A DNA stretch of 48,949 bases from Fimousia sp045616445 (GTDB lineage: Bacteria; Bacillota; Clostridia; Lachnospirales; Lachnospiraceae). Below the pieces are notes generated by a model. It saw nothing but the letters and a program-made list of their open reading frames with translations. It was not told where the DNA came from and did no database searches. The position numbers and the translations under genes are program-made. This document shows positions 8,345 to 16,515 of the stretch, piece after piece. The stretch spans positions 1 to 48,949 of the forward strand of contig JAZLGR010000024.1 in assembly GCA_045616445.1 (NCBI GenBank), in the 5' to 3' direction. Numbering within the stretch: position 1 is the first letter of the stretch; every line of letters begins with the position of its first letter.

Positions 8345-8605
8345 TTATCGCAGATGTCTTTCTAAAGCTTCTTTAATATCATCGTTTGTTATTTTACAGT
8401 TATCTATTAATTTTAATCTAAGTTTATCATCTATGCAACACTGAACCTGAATATGTATTTTTTTCTTTTTCTTTGGTGCTTCCAAAGTTTTTGTTACACC
8501 ATTAACCAGATAAACAAATAAGTCATCCACATCCAGGATGATGTATTTTTTCCCTTTATCATGGCCAGCCTTCGATGTTGCAAAATATCCTGTTCTGTAA
8601 TCCAT
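8345..8605 (-). CDS. KOW-domain RNA-binding protein (L14e-like)
   Basis: An 86-residue protein starting MDYRTGYFATSKAGHDKGKK, which matches the KOW/L14e-type domain: a glycine between basic residues followed by beta-strands. A lysine cluster (KKKKK) in the middle supports RNA binding. Clostridia commonly have such a gene between map and infA, and its function is not established. It lies 13 bases after map, with a GGAGG ribosome site. Confidence 0.8.
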   Translation of the reverse strand: MDYRTGYFATSKAGHDKGKKYIILDVDDLFVYLVNGVTKTLEAPKKKKKIHIQVQCCIDDKLRLKLIDNCKITNDDIKEALERHLR

Positions 8606-8618
8606 CCTGACCTCCGTT

Positions 8619-9371
8619 TTATCTCAGAGATAAGATTTCATAACCATCATCAGTGATTAAGATTGTATTTTCATAGTGTGCTGAAAGACTTTCGTCTGCA
8701 GTAACTACGGTCCATTCATCATCACACCATGCCACATCATAGTGACCTGCATTTACCATTGGTTCAATGGCAAGGGTCATACCTTTGCGAAGCTTCATAC
8801 CTTTTCTCTTTTGAGCAAAGTTAGGAACTTCCGGTGCTTCATGAAGATGAGTGCCAATGCCATGTCCAACCAGATCCCTGACTACGGAAAAACCATTGGC
8901 TTCCACATAAGTCTGAATTGCTCTTGAAATATCAAAGAGATGATTACCCGGTTTTGCAAATTTGATTCCTTCATAAAAGCTCTGTCTGGTTACATCGATG
9001 AGACGCTGTGCTTCTTTTGAAATCTCTCCAACAGCATGGGTTCTTGCTGCATCGGAATGATATCCTTTGTAAATTACGCCTGCATCCAAGCTGACAATAT
9101 CACCTTCCTGAATGATGTGCTTTTTGTTTGGAATTCCATGAACCACTTCATCATTTACAGATACACAAATGGAAGCCGGATATCCCTGATAATTTAAGAA
9201 GGAAGGAATACATCCATAGCTTCGGATAATTTCTTCTCCCAGGTGATCAATATCATAAGTTGACATTCCAGGTTTGATCGCTTTTCCAAGCTCTTCGTGA
9301 GTGATTGCAAGAATTCTTCCTGCTTCTCTCATTAATTCAATTTCTCTGCTGGACTTGATTGTTACTGCCAT
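8619..9371 (-). CDS. map: Methionine aminopeptidase, type I
   Basis: Removes the N-terminal methionine from nascent proteins using two metal ions. The 250-residue protein carries all expected ligands: the two aspartates in SLDAG and HSDAARTHAVG, the histidine in GHGIGTHLHEAP, and glutamates in AIEPMV and HYENTILI. The gene starts 8 bases after adk; the secY-adk-map-infA order is the classical one. Confidence 0.97.
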   Translation of the reverse strand: MAVTIKSSREIELMREAGRILAITHEELGKAIKPGMSTYDIDHLGEEIIRSYGCIPSFLNYQGYPASICVSVNDEVVHGIPNKKHIIQEGDIVSLDAGVIYKGYHSDAARTHAVGEISKEAQRLIDVTRQSFYEGIKFAKPGNHLFDISRAIQTYVEANGFSVVRDLVGHGIGTHLHEAPEVPNFAQKRKGMKLRKGMTLAIEPMVNAGHYDVAWCDDEWTVVTADESLSAHYENTILITDDGYEILSLR

Positions 9372-9379
9372 TTTGTTAC

Positions 9380-10015
9380 CTATCCTAATACTTTAATAAT
9401 ATTTTCGAATACAACGTTGATATCTAATGTACCATCAAATTCTACTAAAGAACCAGCTTTTGTATAGTGGTCAATTAATGGCTGTGTCTGATCGTGATAT
9501 ACATCAAGACGTTTCTGAACTGTTTCAGGTTTGTCATCATCTCGTAAGATTAATGCTTCGCCACATTTGTCACATTTGCCTTCTTCTTTTGTAGGATTGT
9601 ATACGAGGTGGTATGTTGCACCACAGCCAACGCAAGCGCGTCTTCCGCCCATACGTTCTACGATATTGTCATCTGGTACTTCAATATCGATTGCGTAATC
9701 GATTTTGTCTTCACCTAAAGCTGCATCTAAAGCTTCAGCCTGAGGAATTGTACGTGGGAATCCGTCTAAAATATACCCCTTTGCACAATCATCCTGATTT
9801 ACACGGTCTACCACGAGATCAACTACTAATTCATCTGGTACTAAAAGGCCCTGATCCATATAGCTCTTTGCTTTCTTACCAAGTTCTGTTCCGTTCTTGA
9901 TATTTGCTCTGAAGATATCACCTGTGGAAATGTGAGGGATACCATATTTATCTGCGATCATTTTTGCCTGTGTACCTTTACCTGCTCCAGGAGCACCCAA
10001 CATGATAATTTTCAT
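9380..10015 (-). CDS. adk: Adenylate kinase
   Basis: Interconverts AMP + ATP with 2 ADP in the cytosol. The P-loop GAPGAGKGTQAK is at residues 7-18 and GFPRTIPQAE follows near residue 85. The LID carries four cysteines as CVGCG ... CDKCG, so this is the zinc-stabilised form typical of Gram-positives. Length is 211 residues. A terminator-like hairpin separates it from secY, so its level may be set partly independently. Confidence 0.97.
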   Translation of the reverse strand: MKIIMLGAPGAGKGTQAKMIADKYGIPHISTGDIFRANIKNGTELGKKAKSYMDQGLLVPDELVVDLVVDRVNQDDCAKGYILDGFPRTIPQAEALDAALGEDKIDYAIDIEVPDDNIVERMGGRRACVGCGATYHLVYNPTKEEGKCDKCGEALILRDDDKPETVQKRLDVYHDQTQPLIDHYTKAGSLVEFDGTLDINVVFENIIKVLG

Positions 10016-10057
10016 TTTACATTCCTCCTCTTATTAATTTAATGTCATAATAAACAC

Positions 10058-10086
10058 AAAAAGCTGTAGGGGTTATCCTACAGCTT
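10058..10086 (-). terminator. Hairpin with T-run between secY and adk
   Basis: A perfect 10-base-pair stem AAGCTGTAGG/CCTACAGCTT (10061-10070 and 10077-10086) followed by five T on the minus strand. Because essential genes lie downstream with no obvious promoter, it is likely a partial terminator or attenuator. Confidence 0.65.
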
Positions 10087-10096
10087 AGTGTTTGCA

Positions 10097-11410
10097 TTAA
10101 TCATTTAAAAATCCAGAATACTTACGTACAAGGATCTGAGATTCAATTTGCTTTTTCGTTTCAAGGATAACACCTACTACGATGATTAAAGATGTTCCTC
10201 CGAATGAAACGTTTGCGCTGAATACTCCACTAAAGAAATATGGAATAACAGCTACAATAACTAAACCAGCTGCACCGATGAAAATAATGTAGTTAAGCAG
10301 TTTGCTTAAATATTCAGTAGTTGGTTTGCCAGGACGAATACCTGGGATAAACCCACCCTGTTTCTTCATATTATTTGCTACTTCAATTGGATTGAATGTA
10401 ATCGCTGTGTAGAAGTAAGCAAAGATGATTACCAATGCAATGTAGATTAAAAGACCTACAGATCTTAATGGATGTTCTACATTGAACCATTGTGAAGAAC
10501 TTAATGATGCTAAAATTTTTCCAGGAATTCCATTGCTCTGGTAGTTAGCCAGATTCTGGATAATCAATGGAAACTGTAAGATAGATGATGCAAAAATAAT
10601 TGGGATAACACCAGCTGTGTTAACTTTTAATGGGATATGAGTAGATTGTCCGCCAACCTGCTTTCTTCCCTGAATTTTTTTAGAATACTGAACCGGGATA
10701 TGTCTTTCTGCATCACTTAAGATGATGACAAATACTGTTGTAAAGATTACAACTCCCGCAATAATACATCCTGCAATTAATGCTGGTCCGATCTGTTTAC
10801 CTTTCATGAACTGTTCATATAAGGTATAGAAATCGTTAGGCATTCTGGAAATAATATTTACTAATAAGATAATGGAAATACCATTTCCGATTCCATTTTC
10901 AGTAATTCTTTCACCGATCCACATTACAACAACTGCACCACAGATTAAAGCACAGATCATTGTGATGATATTTAATGGACCGTAGCCGCTTCCTAACTGA
11001 CCCTGCTTTGCAAATGCATATGCCATACTTGCACTTTCGATGAAAGCGAGTAACACTGTCACATATCTTGTGATCTTGTTCATTCGTTTTCTACCATCTT
11101 CTCCATCACGGTTCATTTCTTCTAATGCAGGAATTGCAATAGTAAGTAACTGCATGATGATGGATGCAGTGATATATGGAGTAACATTTAACGCAAAGAT
11201 GGACATGGATAAGAAGGATCCACCTGTGAAAGAGTTTAAAAGGCTAAAAGAATCGCCTAAAGATTTCTGTAAGAATGCGCTCACCTGAGCACTGTCAATA
11301 CCAGGAATTGGTAAGAGACAGCCCAGACGAACAACTGCTACTGCAAATACAGTAAACAAAAACTTTTTACGAAAATCTTTTGTTTTTAAGGCCTTAAGTA
11401 AGGTTGACAT
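10097..11410 (-). CDS. secY: Protein translocase subunit SecY
   Basis: Channel-forming subunit of the Sec translocon. The 437-residue protein has the expected ten hydrophobic segments. The first loop begins CLLPIPGIDSAQV, the region around GIGNGISIILLVNIISR matches the conserved SecY block, and the PGKPTTEYL cytoplasmic loop precedes the last helices. It begins one base after rplO ends. Confidence 0.97.
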   Translation of the reverse strand: MSTLLKALKTKDFRKKFLFTVFAVAVVRLGCLLPIPGIDSAQVSAFLQKSLGDSFSLLNSFTGGSFLSMSIFALNVTPYITASIIMQLLTIAIPALEEMNRDGEDGRKRMNKITRYVTVLLAFIESASMAYAFAKQGQLGSGYGPLNIITMICALICGAVVVMWIGERITENGIGNGISIILLVNIISRMPNDFYTLYEQFMKGKQIGPALIAGCIIAGVVIFTTVFVIILSDAERHIPVQYSKKIQGRKQVGGQSTHIPLKVNTAGVIPIIFASSILQFPLIIQNLANYQSNGIPGKILASLSSSQWFNVEHPLRSVGLLIYIALVIIFAYFYTAITFNPIEVANNMKKQGGFIPGIRPGKPTTEYLSKLLNYIIFIGAAGLVIVAVIPYFFSGVFSANVSFGGTSLIIVVGVILETKKQIESQILVRKYSGFLND

Positions 11411-11411
11411 A

Positions 11412-11855
11412 TTACATCACCTCAGCTTTTCCACCTAATGCTTCGATTTTTTCTTTAGCAGATGCAGAGAATGCATTTGCTGTTACGTTTAATTTTTTAG
11501 TTAATTCACCATTTCCAAGGATTTTAACGCCATCTCTTGGATTGGAAACGATACCTGCTTCAACTAATGTTGCTACAGTAACGTCAGCTCCATCTTCGAA
11601 TTTATTTAATGCAGAAACATTGATTCCAACGATTTCTTTTGTGTTTCTGTTTGTAAATCCACGTTTTGGAATACGTCTGTATAAAGGCATCTGACCACCT
11701 TCAAAACCTGGTCTTGTACCACCGCCTGAACGTGCTTTCTGTCCTTTGTGTCCTTTACCAGCTGTTTTACCATTTCCTGATCCATGACCACGACCTACAC
11801 GGAAGTTAGCGCTGTGTTTGGAACCTTCAGCTGGATGTAAATTAGATAAATCCAT
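11412..11855 (-). CDS. rplO: 50S ribosomal protein L15
   Basis: Late-assembly large-subunit protein. The N-terminal half has the flexible glycine/lysine-rich segment GRGHGSGNGKTAGKGHKGQK, then GFEGGQMPLYRRIPKRGF; the globular C-terminal half follows. The 147-residue length is normal. AGGAGG site upstream and a 14-base gap from rpmD. Confidence 0.97.
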   Translation of the reverse strand: MDLSNLHPAEGSKHSANFRVGRGHGSGNGKTAGKGHKGQKARSGGGTRPGFEGGQMPLYRRIPKRGFTNRNTKEIVGINVSALNKFEDGADVTVATLVEAGIVSNPRDGVKILGNGELTKKLNVTANAFSASAKEKIEALGGKAEVM

Positions 11856-11869
11856 GGTAGTACCTCCTA

Positions 11870-12052
11870 TTAGATTTCTTCAACTTTGATTAAGTGACGA
11901 ACTCTCTGAATCATGCCACGAGTTGCTTTGTTATCTGGCATTTCAACAGTTTTGTTAAGTTTCTTTAATCCTAAAGCTTCAATAGTTGCTCTCTGTTTTG
12001 GGATTGCTCCGATTGGAGATTTAACTAATGTGATTTTTAATTTTTCTGCCAT
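11870..12052 (-). CDS. rpmD: 50S ribosomal protein L30
   Basis: The 60-residue protein matches L30: KITLVKSPIGAIPKQRATIE, then LGLKKLNKTVEMPD and RGMIQRVRHLIKVEE. This gene is missing in some bacteria but present here between rpsE and rplO. Confidence 0.96.
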   Translation of the reverse strand: MAEKLKITLVKSPIGAIPKQRATIEALGLKKLNKTVEMPDNKATRGMIQRVRHLIKVEEI

Positions 12053-12065
12053 TGTTATTTTCCTC

Positions 12066-12575
12066 CTATCCTAACAGTTCTTCAACAGTCTTGCCGCGAA
12101 GTTTAGCTACTTCTTCAGGAGTCTTTAAGTTAGATAATCCATCAACTGTAGCAAGTACTACGTTCTGTTTATTGTTAGATCCTAAAGATTTTGCACGGAT
12201 GTTTTTGTAACCTGCTAATTCAAGAACAGCACGGGAAGGACCACCAGCGATAATACCAGTACCTTCTGGAGATGTCATTAATAATACTGCAGCACTACCG
12301 AACTTACCTGTCCAGTCGTGTGGGATAGATCCGTTATCATCCATAGGAACTTCTACCATATGTTTGATTGCATCTTCTTTTCCTTTGCGAATAGCTTCAG
12401 GAATTTCAGCTGCTTTACCTAATCCAGCGCCTACGTGTCCGTTTTTGTCACCTACAACTACTAAAGCTGCAAATCTCATGTTACGTCCACCTTTTACTAC
12501 TTTAGTAACACGCTTGATAGATACAACTGTTTCTTCCAGCTCCATGTGGCTGGTATCAATGATTGTACGCTTCAT
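12066..12575 (-). CDS. rpsE: 30S ribosomal protein S5
   Basis: Decoding-fidelity protein, 169 residues. The double-stranded RNA-binding part shows RVTKVVKGGRNMRFAALVVV and GHVGAGLGKAAEIPEAIRKG; the C-terminal domain has GTGIIAGGPSRAVLELAG. Located 13 bases before rpmD, as usual. Confidence 0.97.
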   Translation of the reverse strand: MKRTIIDTSHMELEETVVSIKRVTKVVKGGRNMRFAALVVVGDKNGHVGAGLGKAAEIPEAIRKGKEDAIKHMVEVPMDDNGSIPHDWTGKFGSAAVLLMTSPEGTGIIAGGPSRAVLELAGYKNIRAKSLGSNNKQNVVLATVDGLSNLKTPEEVAKLRGKTVEELLG

Positions 12576-12590
12576 ACTAGTTTCCTCCTA

Positions 12591-12959
12591 TTAAAATTCT
12601 AATCCAGCTTCACGAGCCGCATCTGCTAATGCCTGAATTTTTCCCTGATATACAAAACCGCCTCTATCGAAAACAACTTTTGTAATACCTGCTGCAACTG
12701 CTTTTTCACCGATTACTTTTCCTAAGTAAGCTGCTGCTGCAACATCATTAGTTTTTTCTAATTCTGCTTTTACATCTTTCTGTAATGTGGATGCAGATAC
12801 TAATGTATTACCAACTGTGTCATCAATAATCTGAGCGTACATATGATTGTTACTTCTAAATACAGCTAAACGTGGTCTTTCAGCTGTGCCGCTAAAACGG
12901 TTACGAATTCTTAAGTGCTTTTTAGCACGAACTTTACTTCTTGCTTCTTTCTTAACCAT
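12591..12959 (-). CDS. rplR: 50S ribosomal protein L18
   Basis: 5S rRNA-binding protein of 122 residues. Diagnostic: RLAVFRSNNHMYAQIIDD and the C-terminal FDRGGFVYQGKIQALADAAR. The very basic N-terminal arm contacts 5S rRNA. Spacing of 15 bases to rpsE. Confidence 0.97.
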   Translation of the reverse strand: MVKKEARSKVRAKKHLRIRNRFSGTAERPRLAVFRSNNHMYAQIIDDTVGNTLVSASTLQKDVKAELEKTNDVAAAAYLGKVIGEKAVAAGITKVVFDRGGFVYQGKIQALADAAREAGLEF

Positions 12960-12980
12960 TGTATTTCACTCCTTTAATTA

Positions 12981-13520
12981 TTATTTACCAGTCTTACCAA
13001 CTTTACGTCTGATTACTTCGTAATCATACTTAATACCTTTGCCTTTGTAAGGTTCTGGTCTTCTTAAGTCTCTGATTTCTGCTGCATACTGGCCAACTTT
13101 TTCTTTATCGATACCTTTAACGATGATCTTGTTCTGACCTTCCATTACAGTTTCAATACCTTCTGGATCAGCCATAACTACTGGATGTGAAAATCCGAGG
13201 TTAAATGTAATTTCATTACCTTTTTTAGAAGCTCTGTAACCAACACCGTTGATTTCAAGAACTTTCTGGTATCCTGCTGTAACACCTGTTACCATGTTAG
13301 CGATTAATGTTCTTGTTAAACCATGTAAAGACTTCATTTTCTTTAAGTCATTTGGTCTTGTAACAATAATCTGAGCACCTTCCTGTTTGATATTCATTTC
13401 AACAGGTAAGTTTTTTTCTAAAGTTCCTTTAGGACCTTTTACTGTCACTTTGTTTTTTTCGTCAATCTTGATCTCTACTCCTGCAGGGATGTCGATTGGT
13501 AAACGACCGATACGAGACAT
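12981..13520 (-). CDS. rplF: 50S ribosomal protein L6
   Basis: Two repeated RNA-binding folds; 179 residues. Starts MSRIGRLPIDIPAGVEI, has KGPKGTLEKNLP, and ends with RDLRRPEPYKGKGIKYDYE. AGGAGG site precedes the ATG. The gap to rpsH (159 bases) is long for this cluster and holds a strong hairpin. Confidence 0.97.
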   Translation of the reverse strand: MSRIGRLPIDIPAGVEIKIDEKNKVTVKGPKGTLEKNLPVEMNIKQEGAQIIVTRPNDLKKMKSLHGLTRTLIANMVTGVTAGYQKVLEINGVGYRASKKGNEITFNLGFSHPVVMADPEGIETVMEGQNKIIVKGIDKEKVGQYAAEIRDLRRPEPYKGKGIKYDYEVIRRKVGKTGK

Positions 13521-13610
13521 CGTTTTTACCTCCTTAAATTGTCGGAAAGAGATTTGCTCTCCTTCTGTTTTCAGAATCTACTTCTATTATTTATTAAAAA
13601 CCTTTTTTGA

Positions 13611-13636
13611 GAACTTCAGGATGATTCCTGAAGTTC
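13611..13636 (-). promoter_or_regulatory. Strong hairpin in the rpsH-rplF gap
   Basis: Perfect 11-base-pair inverted repeat GAACTTCAGGA/TCCTGAAGTTC with a 4-base loop. The minus strand continues CTCAAAAAAGG, so there is no T-run and it is not a terminator. Possible RNase processing site or protein-binding element controlling rplF and following genes. Confidence 0.5.
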
Positions 13637-13679
13637 CAAGGTTATTAAACTGTTTTGTGCTTACTCTGGTAATTACTGA

Positions 13680-14081
13680 TTACCAAACGAAAGCTAATAC
13701 TTCTCCACCAACACCAGCTTTGCGAGCTTCTTTATCAGTGATAACACCTTTGTTTGTGGAAACGATTGCAATACCAAGACCGCCTAATACTTTTGGCATT
13801 TCTTCAGCGCTTGCGTATACACGAAGACCTGGTTTGGAAATTCTCTTAATACCAGTGATGATCTTGTCGTTCTTTGTTGCACCGTATTTTAATGTGATAA
13901 CGATGTTATCAAATTTATCTTCTGTAACTACTTCGTAACCAGCGATGAAACCTTCGTTTTTAAGGATTTCAACGATCGCTAACTTCATTTTGGAAGATGG
14001 AACGGTAACTGTATCATGTTTAGCAGTATTTGCATTACGAATTCTTGTAAGCATATCTGCGATTGGATCGCTCATTGTCAT
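13680..14081 (-). CDS. rpsH: 30S ribosomal protein S8
   Basis: Central-domain assembly protein and, in enterobacteria, translational repressor of the spc operon. The 133-residue protein shows DPIADMLTRIRNANTAKH at the start, RISKPGLRVYASAEEMPKVL, and the near-C-terminal LGIAIVSTNKGVITDKEAR. Confidence 0.97.
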   Translation of the reverse strand: MTMSDPIADMLTRIRNANTAKHDTVTVPSSKMKLAIVEILKNEGFIAGYEVVTEDKFDNIVITLKYGATKNDKIITGIKRISKPGLRVYASAEEMPKVLGGLGIAIVSTNKGVITDKEARKAGVGGEVLAFVW

Positions 14082-14105
14082 TGTAATTTGCCTCCTCTTT
14101 AAAGT

Positions 14106-14291
14106 TTACCAGCTTGCTTTCTTAACTCCTGGGATCTGTCCTTTGTATGCTAATTCACGGAAACAAATTCTGCAGATTCCGTATTTTCTTAAGTAAGCAT
14201 GTGGACGTCCACAGATTCTGCAACGACTATATTCTCTAGTGGAGAATTTCTGTTTTTTCTGCTGTTTGATTTTCATTGCTTTTCTAGCCAT
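14106..14291 (-). CDS. rpsZ: 30S ribosomal protein S14, zinc-binding type
   Basis: Short S14 of 61 residues with the zinc ligands CRICG and CRICF (two CxxC pairs), the type found as the primary copy in Gram-positives. Ends with LAYKGQIPGVKKASW. Also called rpsN type Z. The presence of zinc forms of S14 and L36 contrasts with the zinc-free S4 in the same operon. Confidence 0.97.
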   Translation of the reverse strand: MARKAMKIKQQKKQKFSTREYSRCRICGRPHAYLRKYGICRICFRELAYKGQIPGVKKASW

Positions 14292-14311
14292 GATCTGAAT
14301 CCTCCTCTTAA

Positions 14312-14857
14312 TTACTTATTCTTCTTGTATGGCATACCGAATAAAGTTAATAATTCACGTGCTTCTTCATCTGTGTTAGCAGTTGTAACGAAGATGATAT
14401 CCATACCACGTACTTTATCTACTTTATCGTATTCGATTTCTGGGAAGATTAACTGTTCTTTAATACCTAAAGCATAGTTACCTCTACCATCGAAAGCGTT
14501 AGGGTTAACACCACGGAAGTCACGAACTCGTGGAAGAGCTAAGTTGATAAGACGATCAGCGAATTCATACATTCTTTCGCCTCTTAATGTAACTTTACAT
14601 CCGATTGGCATACCTTCACGTAATTTGAAGTTAGCTACAGATTTCTTAGCTTTTGTAATAACAACTTTCTGACCTGTGATTTTTTCTAAATCTTTTACAG
14701 CAGAATCTAATACTTTTGCGTTATCTTTTGCTTCGCCAACACCCATGTTGATGACGATTTTATCTAATTTTGGTACCTGCATGATATTTTTATATCCGAA
14801 CTTTGCGTTCATTGCAGCAACAATCTCGTTGTTGTATTTTTCTTTTAATCTACTCAC
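14312..14857 (-). CDS. rplE: 50S ribosomal protein L5
   Basis: 5S rRNA-binding protein, 181 residues. Conserved blocks MQVPKLDKIVINMGVGEA, GCKVTLRGERMYEFADRL and ALPRVRDFRG are present. The start codon is GTG (14855-14857), set by a GAGGAGG site 8 bases upstream; no ATG lies nearby in frame. Confidence 0.97.
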   Translation of the reverse strand: MSRLKEKYNNEIVAAMNAKFGYKNIMQVPKLDKIVINMGVGEAKDNAKVLDSAVKDLEKITGQKVVITKAKKSVANFKLREGMPIGCKVTLRGERMYEFADRLINLALPRVRDFRGVNPNAFDGRGNYALGIKEQLIFPEIEYDKVDKVRGMDIIFVTTANTDEEARELLTLFGMPYKKNK

Positions 14858-14880
14858 CTTAAACAGCCTCCTCTCTAATA

Positions 14881-15192
14881 TTAACCAATAATTTCGCCTG
14901 TTTTCTTTGCGATACGTACTTTCTTGCCATCTTCGATCTTGATACCAAGTCTTGTAGCCTGACCATTGTGTACGTACATAATATTAGAAATACTGATAGG
15001 TGCTTCCTGTTCGATGATACCACCCTGCTGGTTAGCCATAGATGGTTTTGTATGTTTGGAAACTAAGTTAACGCCTTCTACAACAGCTGTCATAGCATCT
15101 TTGTTGATTGCGATTACTTTACCTGTTTTGTCTTTATCTTTACCAGCGATTACTTTAACTGTATCGCCTACTTTAATTTTGATTGCTGACAT
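14881..15192 (-). CDS. rplX: 50S ribosomal protein L24
   Basis: Assembly-initiating large-subunit protein with an N-terminal KOW motif (IKIKVGDTVKVIAGKDKDKT). The ATG at 15192 gives 103 residues (MSAIKIK). A GTG three codons upstream at 15201 is in frame but directly abuts the AGGAGG site, so the ATG, 9 bases from that site, is the better start. Confidence 0.95.
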   Translation of the reverse strand: MSAIKIKVGDTVKVIAGKDKDKTGKVIAINKDAMTAVVEGVNLVSKHTKPSMANQQGGIIEQEAPISISNIMYVHNGQATRLGIKIEDGKKVRIAKKTGEIIG

Positions 15193-15205
15193 ACTTGACA
15201 CCCTC

Positions 15206-15574
15206 CTATAATACTTCTGGTGCTAAGGAAACAATCTTCATATATTTCTTGTCTCTCAGCTCTCTTGCTACTGGTCCAAAAATACGTGTTCCACGTGGGT
15301 TACCGTCATCTTTGATAATAACTGCAGCATTTTCATCAAATCTAATATAAGAACCGTCTTTACGACGAGCACCTTTAACTGTACGAACTACAACGGCTTT
15401 AACTACGTCACCTTTTTTTACAACGCCACCTGGTGTTGCATCTTTAACAGTAGCAACGATTACATCGCCGATGCTAGCATATCTTCTTGTAGATCCGCCT
15501 AAAACTCTGATGCAAAGTAATTCTTTTGCTCCAGTGTTATCAGCTACTCTAAGTCTTGACTCCTGTTGAATCAT
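15206..15574 (-). CDS. rplN: 50S ribosomal protein L14
   Basis: Core large-subunit protein of 122 residues: MIQQESRLRVADNTGAKELL at the start, GDVIVATVKDATPGG and the terminal REKKYMKIVSLAPEVL-type ending (here RDKKYMKIVSLAPEVL). Spacing of 13 bases to rplX. Confidence 0.97.
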   Translation of the reverse strand: MIQQESRLRVADNTGAKELLCIRVLGGSTRRYASIGDVIVATVKDATPGGVVKKGDVVKAVVVRTVKGARRKDGSYIRFDENAAVIIKDDGNPRGTRIFGPVARELRDKKYMKIVSLAPEVL

Positions 15575-15610
15575 GCCTGATCTCCTTTCACTGTCTAAGT
15601 TATGAAAAAA

Positions 15611-15865
15611 TTATTTTGCTTTTTCTACGATTTCTACAAGTCTCCATCTCTTATCTTTAGATAAAGGTCTTGTTTCCATAACTTTTACTCTATCACCAAT
15701 TCTGCATTCATTGTTTTCGTCATGAGCTTTTAATTTGTATGTTCTCTTAACGATTTTGTTGTATAAAGGATGTTTTACGTTATCCTGGATAGCAACAACG
15801 ATTGTTTTGTCCATCTTGTCGCTTACAACTTTACCGATACGGATTTTTCTAAGATTTCTTTCCAC
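15611..15865 (-). CDS. rpsQ: 30S ribosomal protein S17
   Basis: OB-fold primary 16S binder, 84 residues. Contains GKVVSDKMDKTIVVAIQ and the S17 signature CRIGDRVKVMETRPLSKDKR. Start is GTG (15863-15865), with GGGAGG at proper distance. Confidence 0.97.
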   Translation of the reverse strand: MERNLRKIRIGKVVSDKMDKTIVVAIQDNVKHPLYNKIVKRTYKLKAHDENNECRIGDRVKVMETRPLSKDKRWRLVEIVEKAK

Positions 15866-15883
15866 AACAAATTCCTCCCTTCA

Positions 15884-16087
15884 CTAAGCGTTAGCTTTTT
15901 CTGTGATTGCTCCCTGAATACGAGCGATGTTTCTTCTAACTTCTTTGATTCTGGATGTATTTTCAAGCTGATTTGTTGCGTTCTGGAATCTTAAGTTGAA
16001 TAATTCCTTTTTAGCAGCTACTAGCTCATTATTTAATTCTGCAACGGATTTTGCTTTTAAATCTTTAACATATTCTCTAGTTTTCAC
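15884..16087 (-). CDS. rpmC: 50S ribosomal protein L29
   Basis: Small helical protein at the tunnel exit, 67 residues. The pattern LKAKSVAELNNELVAAKKEL followed by LRFQNATNQLENTSRIKEV and RRNIARIQ is typical. The start is GTG at 16085-16087, the third GTG start in this stretch of ribosomal genes. Confidence 0.96.
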   Translation of the reverse strand: MKTREYVKDLKAKSVAELNNELVAAKKELFNLRFQNATNQLENTSRIKEVRRNIARIQGAITEKANA

Positions 16088-16089
16088 TG

Positions 16090-16515
16090 TTATTCACCGC
16101 CTTCTAAATCTGCGCGAGATACAACTTTACACTTAAGTGGTAATTTATGTACAGCTAAACGTAAAGCTTCTCTAGCTACTTCTTCGGATACTCCGGAAAT
16201 TTCAAACATTACACGACCAGGTTTAACTACAGCTACCCAGTATTCTAAGTTACCTTTACCTTTACCCATTCGAGTTTCAGCAGGTCTTGCTGTTACTGGT
16301 TTGTCTGGGAAGATTTTGATCCAAACTTTACCACCACGCTTGATGTAACGTGTCATAGCGATACGGGCTGCTTCAATCTGGTTAGATCTGATCCATGCTG
16401 GTTCTAATGCAACGATACCAAATTCACCGTAGGAGATTTTGTTACCACGTGTTGCTTTACCTTTCATAGAACCACGGAACTGTTTTCTATGTTTAACTCT
16501 TTTTGGCATTAACAT
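16090..16515 (-). CDS. rplP: 50S ribosomal protein L16
   Basis: A-site region protein of 141 residues. MLMPKRVKHRKQFRGSMKGK at the start and KGKGNLEYWVAVVKPGRVMF later are diagnostic. The first ATG (16515) is chosen because it lies 9 bases from GGGAGG; it shares one base with the rpsC stop codon (TAATG), so translation is coupled to rpsC. Confidence 0.96.
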   Translation of the reverse strand: MLMPKRVKHRKQFRGSMKGKATRGNKISYGEFGIVALEPAWIRSNQIEAARIAMTRYIKRGGKVWIKIFPDKPVTARPAETRMGKGKGNLEYWVAVVKPGRVMFEISGVSEEVAREALRLAVHKLPLKCKVVSRADLEGGE

